Shown: one piece after another, positions 58,189 through 64,000 of the stretch
Numbering within the stretch: the stretch's first letter is position 1
Layout: every line of letters starts with the position of its first letter
Source of the DNA: an uncultured Pelagibacteraceae bacterium
GTDB taxonomy: Bacteria > Pseudomonadota > Alphaproteobacteria > Pelagibacterales > Pelagibacteraceae
Length of the DNA: 64,000 nt
Assembly: GCA_902587315.1 (NCBI GenBank)
Contig: CACIKW010000002.1
Coordinates: 1-64,000 of the forward strand
Direction of reading: 5' to 3'
Position numbers and translations under genes: made by a program
Notes under the pieces: generated by a model
The model's database searches: none
What the model was told of the DNA's origin: nothing
Seen by the model: the letters and a program-made list of their open reading frames with translations, nothing else

Positions 58189-59313
58189 TTATCTTTGATT
58201 AAGAAGCATCACTTTTCGATGATCAGCTCCGCTATATTTTGAAAGAGGTCTAATTAATTTGTTAGCAGCATGTTGCTCCATGATGTGAGCAGACCATCCT
58301 GTAATTCTTGACATTACAAAAATTGGTGTAAAAAAGTCTGTATCGAAACCCATTAGATGGTAAGTAGGTCCTGTAGGATAATCAACATTAGGATGAATGC
58401 TTTTTTTATCAATCATTACATTTTTGACTATATCATAAATTTTAATAAATTTTTTATCCGCTTTAATTTTCGCAACTTTTTTAAAATATTTCTCCATGGT
58501 TGGTACCCTTGAATCTCCTTTTTTATAAACTCTATGACCAAAACCCATAACAACTTCTTTCTTATCAAGAGCTTTGTTTATCCACTTAAATGCGTTTTCT
58601 GGTTTTTTTATTTTCTTCATCATATGCATTACTTCTTCGTTTGCACCTCCGTGCAAAGGCCCTTTTAAACTTGCAATAGCTCCTGTAATTGCGCCATGAA
58701 TATCAGAAAGACTGCTAGTTATTGTTCTTGCGGTAAATGTAGAAACATTAAAACTATGTTCAGCATAAAGTATTAAGGAAACATCAAAAGCTTTAATAAT
58801 TTCTTTGCTTGGCACTTTGCCAAAACACATATAAAAAAAATTTTCTGAAAATGTTAATTTTTTTTTAGGTTTAATTATTTTTTTACCTTTTCTACTTCTG
58901 AAAAATGCAGATAAAGCTGTGGGTGCCTTTGAAAAAATTCTAATAGCTTTTTTCATATTAGCCTTAGGACTATTGTCTCTTGTGTCTTTATCTTCGAGTG
59001 CCATTAAGCTTACCGCAGTTCTAATAACATCCATTGGATGTGCTTTTTTTGGCATTCTTTGAATATCGCTTAATATATTTTTCGATAGACTTCTTTCAGA
59101 TCTTTCATTTTTAATAAATTTCTTTAATTGTTTTTTATTTGGAAGTTCTCCATTAAGAATAAGATAAGCTACTTCTTCAAAAATACACTTTTCACAAAGG
59201 TCTTGAACCGCATATCCCCTGTAAGTTAAAGAGTTAATATCTGGCATTACCTGAGAAACAGTTGTTTCATCAACAACAATTCCAAGTAATCCCTTTTTAA
59301 TTTCATCGCTCAT
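58189..59313 (-). CDS. prpC: 2-methylcitrate synthase / citrate synthase family
   Basis: 374 residues. Citrate-synthase motifs LILYAEHSFNVSTFTARTIT, LKGPLHGGANEEVM and VVMGFGHRVYKKGDSRVPTM carry the catalytic His/His/Asp. Because prpB and prpD lie directly upstream in the same operon it is read as the methylcitrate enzyme, joining propionyl-CoA and oxaloacetate. It converges on nrdB with 8 bp between stops. Confidence 0.9.
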   Translation of the reverse strand: MSDEIKKGLLGIVVDETTVSQVMPDINSLTYRGYAVQDLCEKCIFEEVAYLILNGELPNKKQLKKFIKNERSERSLSKNILSDIQRMPKKAHPMDVIRTAVSLMALEDKDTRDNSPKANMKKAIRIFSKAPTALSAFFRSRKGKKIIKPKKKLTFSENFFYMCFGKVPSKEIIKAFDVSLILYAEHSFNVSTFTARTITSSLSDIHGAITGAIASLKGPLHGGANEEVMHMMKKIKKPENAFKWINKALDKKEVVMGFGHRVYKKGDSRVPTMEKYFKKVAKIKADKKFIKIYDIVKNVMIDKKSIHPNVDYPTGPTYHLMGFDTDFFTPIFVMSRITGWSAHIMEQHAANKLIRPLSKYSGADHRKVMLLNQR

Positions 59314-59316
59314 AAT

Positions 59317-60213
59317 TTATTCATGTCCATCAGTACTAAAATTATATATTTTCTCATCTAAAGCATTATATTTTTCGTACTCAACTAAGTCGTACAATCT
59401 TTTTCTGGTTTGCATTTTATCTATAATATTATTTTGATGTCCATCCTTAAAAATAACGCGCAATCCATCTTCAACATTTTTCATAGCTAATCGTTGAGAT
59501 GTTACAGGATAAATTACTATATTATATCCTAAATTTTCGAGATCTTTATAATTTAACAATTTAGATTTTCCAAATTCTGTCATATTAGCTAATAAATAGC
59601 AGTCTAAAGACTTTCTTACTTTTTCAAAATCTTTTTCATTAGCAAGAGCTTCTGGAAAAACTATTTCAGCGCCTGCATCAATATAAGCCTTACATCTGTC
59701 TATCATTTTATTAATACCTTCCACTGCCTTTGCGTCTGATCTAGCAATTATTTTAAAATTTTTATCTTTTTTTGATTTAACACACTCTTTAATTTTTTTT
59801 ACCATTTCTTTTGTAGAAATTAGTTCTTTGTTTTCTAAATGGCCACATCGTTTTTGGCTAACTTGATCTTCAATATGTACAGCAGTTATTCCAATTTTTT
59901 CAAAAGTTTTAATTGTTTTTTTACATGATTTAAATCCTGTATCTATATCTACAATTGTTGGTAAGTTTGTAACACGTGCAATTTTTTTAGATCGATCGCT
60001 AACATCTTCTAGTGTTGTTAAACCTATATCGGGATAACCAAGATCATTAGACATGACACCACCTGATACATAAACAGCATCATAACCTATTTCTTCAATT
60101 AATTTTGCTGTTAGCGGATTGTAAGCACCAGGAACTCTTAATATTTTTCCATTTTTAATTTTGTTAACGAAATCTTTTCTTTTTTCTTTGGCTTTTTTCT
60201 TTATAAAATGCAT
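59317..60213 (-). CDS. prpB: 2-methylisocitrate lyase
   Basis: 298 residues of the isocitrate-lyase/PEP-mutase family. The active-site cysteine is in EDQVSQKRCGHLENK, with metal-binding TIVDIDTGF and start LRVPGAYNPLTAKLIEEIGY. It splits methylisocitrate to pyruvate and succinate. Its start overlaps the prpD stop by one base. Confidence 0.93.
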   Translation of the reverse strand: MHFIKKKAKEKRKDFVNKIKNGKILRVPGAYNPLTAKLIEEIGYDAVYVSGGVMSNDLGYPDIGLTTLEDVSDRSKKIARVTNLPTIVDIDTGFKSCKKTIKTFEKIGITAVHIEDQVSQKRCGHLENKELISTKEMVKKIKECVKSKKDKNFKIIARSDAKAVEGINKMIDRCKAYIDAGAEIVFPEALANEKDFEKVRKSLDCYLLANMTEFGKSKLLNYKDLENLGYNIVIYPVTSQRLAMKNVEDGLRVIFKDGHQNNIIDKMQTRKRLYDLVEYEKYNALDEKIYNFSTDGHE

Positions 60214-61715
60214 TAAAAGATTGCCTTTCTTAAATTTCTTTTTAAATGTTTTTTTTTAATTTCAATATTTAATTTATTCATTTGACCACTTTTAACTTTT
60301 TTTAAATTTTGAACAACTTTAAGAAATCTATCACTTTCTTTTTTTGAAATAATGTTTCTTGTTAGAATTAAAAATTTTTTCATATAATCTTTTCTTTTAA
60401 AAGGTCTTAAACCATAGGGGTGTGCATCTGCTTTATCTAGCTCTTCAATTATTTTCTTTCCATTTTTTAAAGTTACAACTACTTTTGCTCCAAAAGATTT
60501 ATTTTTTGGATTTGGATCGTGATATTTTTTAGTCCACCTTTTATTTTCATGAGTTTTAATTGAATGCCATATTTTAATTGTACTTTTTTTGTTTGCTCTT
60601 GCTTTTGTATATGATTTAATATGATGCCAATCAGCATCTTCTAAAGCTACAGCAAAAATATACATTATTGAATGATCTAAGGTTTCTCTACTTGCATTTG
60701 GATCCATTTTTTGAGGATCGTTTGCTCCAGTTCCAATGACGTTATGAGTGTGGTGACTTGTGTAAATATCAATTCTTTTAATTTGGTTTAAATTTGTGAT
60801 TTTTTTGTTAAGTTTTTTTGCAATATCTATTAATGCTTGTGCCTGATACTCTGCTGAATATTCTTTGGTATAAGTTTCTAATATAGCTTTTTTTTCTTCT
60901 TTCTTTTTTGGCAATGGTATTTTATACAATGCTTTTTTACCGTCCAAAATTCTAGCAACAACACTATCTTCACCTTCGTAAATTGGGCTTGGTGCACCTT
61001 CGCCTCTCATAACTCTGTCAATTGCTTCAATCGCTAACTTTCCTGCATGAGCTGGAGCAAAAGCCTTCCAGCTGGATATTTCTCCTTTTCTAGACTGTCT
61101 AGTTGAAATCGTTGTATGTAATGATTGTTGAATACCTTGGTATATAGTTTCAGTATTTAATTTTAACATTGTTCCAAGGCCCGCTGCAACGCTTGGCCCA
61201 AGATGAGCAATATGATCTATCTTATGTTTGTGAAGACATATGCCTTTAACTAAATTAACCTGCACCTCATAAGCAGTAATAATTCCTTTTATTAAGTTTA
61301 TTCCATCAATTTTTTTTTGTTGAGCTACTGCAATCAAAGGAGGAATATTGTCTCCAGGATGACTGTAATCTGCTGCTAAAAAAGTATCGTGAAAATCTAA
61401 CTCTCTAACAGCTGTGCTATTCGACCATGCCGCCCATTCGCAATCAAATTTTTGTTTTGAATTAACTCCAAATAAATTCGCACCATTTTTTCTTGGATGT
61501 TTTAAAGCCATTTCTCTTGAAGAAATAACTGACTTTCTATTTAATGATGCAATTGCAACTGATGCATTATCAATTATTCTATTGATTACCATTTCAATGG
61601 ATTCTTTGTTTAGTTTAGAATTATCACTTGCCATTTCTGCCAACTTCCAGGCTAGTTGCTTTTTTTTAGGCAAGAATTTTTTTGACGGATACACTTTTAC
61701 TTTATGAATAATCAA
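60213..61715 (-). CDS. prpD: 2-methylcitrate dehydratase, PrpD (MmgE/PrpD family)
   Basis: 500 residues. Family blocks SWKAFAPAHAGKLAIEAIDR, DTFLAADYSHPGDNIPPLIA and ANDPQKMDPNASRETLDHSI are present, with a C-terminal KKIIEELDKADAHPYGLRPF. It is the first gene of prpD-prpB-prpC, which lets the cell use propionyl-CoA, for example from DMSP, odd-chain fatty acids or Val/Ile breakdown. Confidence 0.93.
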   Translation of the reverse strand: MIIHKVKVYPSKKFLPKKKQLAWKLAEMASDNSKLNKESIEMVINRIIDNASVAIASLNRKSVISSREMALKHPRKNGANLFGVNSKQKFDCEWAAWSNSTAVRELDFHDTFLAADYSHPGDNIPPLIAVAQQKKIDGINLIKGIITAYEVQVNLVKGICLHKHKIDHIAHLGPSVAAGLGTMLKLNTETIYQGIQQSLHTTISTRQSRKGEISSWKAFAPAHAGKLAIEAIDRVMRGEGAPSPIYEGEDSVVARILDGKKALYKIPLPKKKEEKKAILETYTKEYSAEYQAQALIDIAKKLNKKITNLNQIKRIDIYTSHHTHNVIGTGANDPQKMDPNASRETLDHSIMYIFAVALEDADWHHIKSYTKARANKKSTIKIWHSIKTHENKRWTKKYHDPNPKNKSFGAKVVVTLKNGKKIIEELDKADAHPYGLRPFKRKDYMKKFLILTRNIISKKESDRFLKVVQNLKKVKSGQMNKLNIEIKKKHLKRNLRKAIF

Positions 61716-61735
61716 TTTGTCTCCTAAAAATATCT

Positions 61736-62335
61736 CTATTGTAATACAATAATAATCGCAGTTATCAAAAGTAAAACTGCCAAAAAATACTCAATTAAAG
61801 CTTTTATTTTATTATTCTTTACTAAATTTCTAATTGCAGACCCAAAAGCAGCCCAAGGAGAGATCGAAAGAGGGCATATGACTAAAGCTACTATTGCAAT
61901 GAAAAAAATTGATAAAATTAAATTCTCATCTTTAGGCAAAAAGCCAGAAGCTGCCATACTTGATATAGTCCATGCCTTAGGATTAACTATTTGAAACAGC
62001 GCAGCTTCATGAAATTTCAAAGGTCGCGCATCATCTTCTTTAATTTTACTAAAAGATCCTATAATTTTGTATCCAAGGTACAATAAATACAAGCTACAAA
62101 GAATTTTCAGAATATTTTGTAATTGTGGAAATATTTGAAATATTTTTCCTAAGCCTAAGCAAACCAAGGTTAGTTGAATAACGTGTCCTATAGTGATTCC
62201 TGACATATGAGGAATAGTTTTTAAAAAACCAAATTTTAGACCAGATGCAAGTACCATAGCATTATTAGGTCCTGGAGTTACATACATTACAAAGTAAAAA
62301 CTAATTAATGCGAAAATAATATTTAAATCAATCAT
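61736..62335 (-). CDS. LysE/RhtB-type amino-acid exporter
   Basis: 199 residues with six predicted membrane helices. The opening ALISFYFVMYVTPGPNNAMV carries the TPGPN motif of the LysE/RhtB family, and LYLLYLGYKIIGSF and QIVNPKAWTISSMAASG are typical. It exports an amino acid or related small molecule across the inner membrane; substrate unknown. It overlaps gph by 8 bp. Confidence 0.85.
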   Translation of the reverse strand: MIDLNIIFALISFYFVMYVTPGPNNAMVLASGLKFGFLKTIPHMSGITIGHVIQLTLVCLGLGKIFQIFPQLQNILKILCSLYLLYLGYKIIGSFSKIKEDDARPLKFHEAALFQIVNPKAWTISSMAASGFLPKDENLILSIFFIAIVALVICPLSISPWAAFGSAIRNLVKNNKIKALIEYFLAVLLLITAIIIVLQ

Positions 62336-63017
62336 GAATGTAAGATGATATTATTTTTTCAATACCAACAAAATCTTTTATTAAATGATCATGAGGAATC
62401 TCATTTACTTTTTTTTCAGTGTAGCCATCTTCCAATAATATAAAAGGTATGTTCGCAGCTTTTGCTGTATTCGAATCGGTTTCGCTATCTCCTATCATTA
62501 AAGTTTTACGTAGATCTCCTTGCATAATTTCAATAATGTTAGTTAAGTGTCTTGGGTCAGGTTTACAGTAATCAAAAGTATTACTTCCAGCAATGTATTC
62601 AAAATAATGATATACGTTTATTTTTTTTAACAAATCTACTGCCAGATAATCTTGTTTGTTTGTACATATTCCCATTGAAATATTATTTTCTTTACACCAT
62701 TTTAAAAAATTTAATGCTCCATTTATTAACTTACTTTCATTTGCTATATTTTTTGCATAAAAATTAATAAATTCTGTGACCATTTCTTTTTTAATCCCAT
62801 CATCATCAATTTTGCTAAACTCTTTTCTTGCCTGTCCCCATACGGATCTACCAATTAATGATTTAGCCCCTTTTCCTACTAATTTTCTGATATCTTCTGT
62901 TGATTTGGTTTCATAACCATATTTTTTCATAACATGATTATGAGCGCTCATAAGATCTGGAGCTGTATTTACCAAAGTTCCGTCAAGATCAAATATTATT
63001 GTTAATTTTTGAGTCAT
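62328..63017 (-). CDS. gph: phosphoglycolate phosphatase-like HAD hydrolase
   Basis: 229 residues. HAD motifs: IIFDLDGTLVNTAPDL with the nucleophile Asp, MGICTNKQDY, KPDPRHL with Lys, and MIGDSETDSNTAKAA with metal-binding Asp. The cap domain size fits Gph. It clears 2-phosphoglycolate. Confidence 0.85.
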   Translation of the reverse strand: MTQKLTIIFDLDGTLVNTAPDLMSAHNHVMKKYGYETKSTEDIRKLVGKGAKSLIGRSVWGQARKEFSKIDDDGIKKEMVTEFINFYAKNIANESKLINGALNFLKWCKENNISMGICTNKQDYLAVDLLKKINVYHYFEYIAGSNTFDYCKPDPRHLTNIIEIMQGDLRKTLMIGDSETDSNTAKAANIPFILLEDGYTEKKVNEIPHDHLIKDFVGIEKIISSYIHD

Positions 63018-63089
63018 TTTAAAAGTATTAATAAGAAATATTTTGTGACTTAAATAACATTATTACTTAATTATAAGAAATTTCAATAA

Positions 63090-63701
63090 ATGAAACAAAT
63101 AAATTTACAAAATAATTTAAGAAAAAAATTTTTAAAAAAAGGAGTGAAAATGATTGCTCCTGACACAGTTTTTTTTTCAATAGATACAAAAATTGGAAGA
63201 AATGTGTCAATAGAACCATATGTTGTAATTGGTAAAAAAGTAAAAATAAATAATAACGTAACTATTCATTCTTTTTCTCATTTAGAAAATACAAAAATAG
63301 AAAATAATGTATCCGTGGGCCCTTATGCTAGATTGAGACCAGGATCAATTTTAAAATCAGGTTCTAAAGTTGGAAATTTTGTAGAAGTTAAAAAAAGTAC
63401 AATTGGTAAAGAATCTAAAGTGAATCATCTTTCATATATTGGAGATACTAATCTAGGAAAGAATGTAAACATCGGTGCAGGGACAATAACTTGCAACTAC
63501 GATGGTTTCAGAAAAAATAAAACTAAAATTAAAGATAACGTTTTTATTGGTTCGAATACTTCTTTGGTGGCGCCAATTATAATTAATGAAAAAAGCACTG
63601 TTGGAGCAGGATCTGTAATAACTAAAAATGTGAATAAAAAATCTTTAGCTTTAACAAGAACCAATCAATTAGAGATCAAAAATTACAAAAGAAAAAAGTA
63701 A
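63090..63701 (+). CDS. glmU: GlmU acetyltransferase domain only (left-handed beta-helix)
   Basis: 203 residues. The start aligns with the GlmU linker at about residue 228 of the E. coli enzyme, and the N-terminal uridylyltransferase domain is absent. Hexapeptide repeats with GPYARLRPGSILKSGSKVGN, FVEVKKSTIG and NHLSYIGDTNLGKNVNIGAG (catalytic His) then TITCNYDG are present, so acetyl transfer to glucosamine-1-phosphate should work. The stop overlaps the glmS start (TAATG), so UDP-GlcNAc genes are coupled. Confidence 0.85.
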   Translation: MKQINLQNNLRKKFLKKGVKMIAPDTVFFSIDTKIGRNVSIEPYVVIGKKVKINNNVTIHSFSHLENTKIENNVSVGPYARLRPGSILKSGSKVGNFVEVKKSTIGKESKVNHLSYIGDTNLGKNVNIGAGTITCNYDGFRKNKTKIKDNVFIGSNTSLVAPIIINEKSTVGAGSVITKNVNKKSLALTRTNQLEIKNYKRKK

Positions 63702-64000
63702 TGTGTGGAATAATTGGAATTACTAGTACAAAACAAGTTTCTTCAGCAATAATTAATTCGTTAAAAAAATTAGAATATCGTGGGTATGACTCAGCAGGCA
63801 TAGCAACATTAAACGATGGATTTATTAATGAGATTAAATGTGAGGGAAGAGTAGATGGTTTAGAAAAAAATGTAACTAAAATTAATTTACTTGGCAATGT
63901 TGGAATAGGACATGTTAGATGGGCAACTCATGGTATTCCAAGTACTATAAATGCACATCCACATTCATCCGAAACAGTTTCAGTTGTTCATAATGGAATA
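63701..64000 (+). CDS. glmS: glucosamine-6-phosphate synthase, N-terminal part (cut by window edge)
   Basis: From the ATG at 63701 the frame encodes MCGIIGITSTKQ with the N-terminal cysteine nucleophile of class II glutaminases, then LEYRGYDSAGIA, VGIGHVRWATHG and NAHPHSSETVSVVHNGI. The gene runs off the window. Confidence 0.97.
   Translation, partial: MCGIIGITSTKQVSSAIINSLKKLEYRGYDSAGIATLNDGFINEIKCEGRVDGLEKNVTKINLLGNVGIGHVRWATHGIPSTINAHPHSSETVSVVHNGI

Overview
The window is a very AT-rich bacterial chromosome segment that reads as SAR11 (Candidatus Pelagibacter-like Alphaproteobacteria). The signs are minimal intergenic spacing, many stop/start overlaps of the TAATG or ATGA type, the merged secE-nusG-rplKAJL-rpoBC-rpsLG-fusA-S10-spc cluster, and accessory genes typical of marine SAR11 (TRAP transporter, methylcitrate cycle, surface-sugar genes). 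The species call is inference from gene content and composition.

Layout. 1-23.6 kb, minus strand: one near-continuous translation/transcription block starting at a promoter near 23.68 kb (tRNA-Tyr, tRNA-Gly, tuf, tRNA-Trp, secE, nusG, L11, L1, L10, L7/L12, rpoB, rpoC, then rpsL, rpsG, fusA and the S10/spc ribosomal genes down to a partial rpsE). rplR carries a one-base homopolymer frameshift. 23.7-28.7 kb: rlmB, a 5'-half tRNA-Thr fragment, the divergent tesA / ybbA-ybbP pair, and the intact tRNA-Thr. 28.9-37.3 kb: grxD, bolA, the purine genes purL-Q-S-C-B, map, sfsA, then cinA-like and gamma-glutamylcyclotransferase-like genes. 37.4-44.3 kb: a surface-glycan island (FkbM-like protein, 2OG-Fe oxygenase-like protein, glycosyltransferase, ABC flippase, KpsS-like protein) bounded by a decayed copy of the nadK 3' end and the real nadK 3' end. 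45.0-52.9 kb: tRNA-Leu followed by two tandem cargo blocks, each closed by a 5'-half tRNA-Leu fragment. The first block holds one beta-propeller autotransporter; the second holds a TRAP transporter (dctPQM) translationally coupled to a frameshifted dimethylformamidase-like gene. 52.9-64 kb: a DUF4346-like gene, a sialic/pseudaminic acid cytidylyltransferase, a chimeric truncated phosphomannomutase, nrdAB, the methylcitrate operon prpDBC, a LysE-type exporter, gph, a glmU lacking its uridylyltransferase half, and the start of glmS.

The most interesting result is architectural. Four cargo blocks (tRNA-Thr, tRNA-Leu twice, nadK) are bounded by duplicated pieces of a housekeeping gene, and none contains a recognisable integrase. 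At the tRNA sites the duplicated piece is the 5' half, ending in or near the anticodon loop, so the element re-supplies the 5' half (for tRNA-Leu also about 75 bp of upstream DNA). Short tandem direct repeats with a 10-12 bp period (ACCGACA, GTACAAGT, TRGACT) sit just inside the ends, as expected for recombinase arm-binding sites. This looks like a family of integrase-less, tRNA-targeted cargo islands that generate SAR11 accessory variation.
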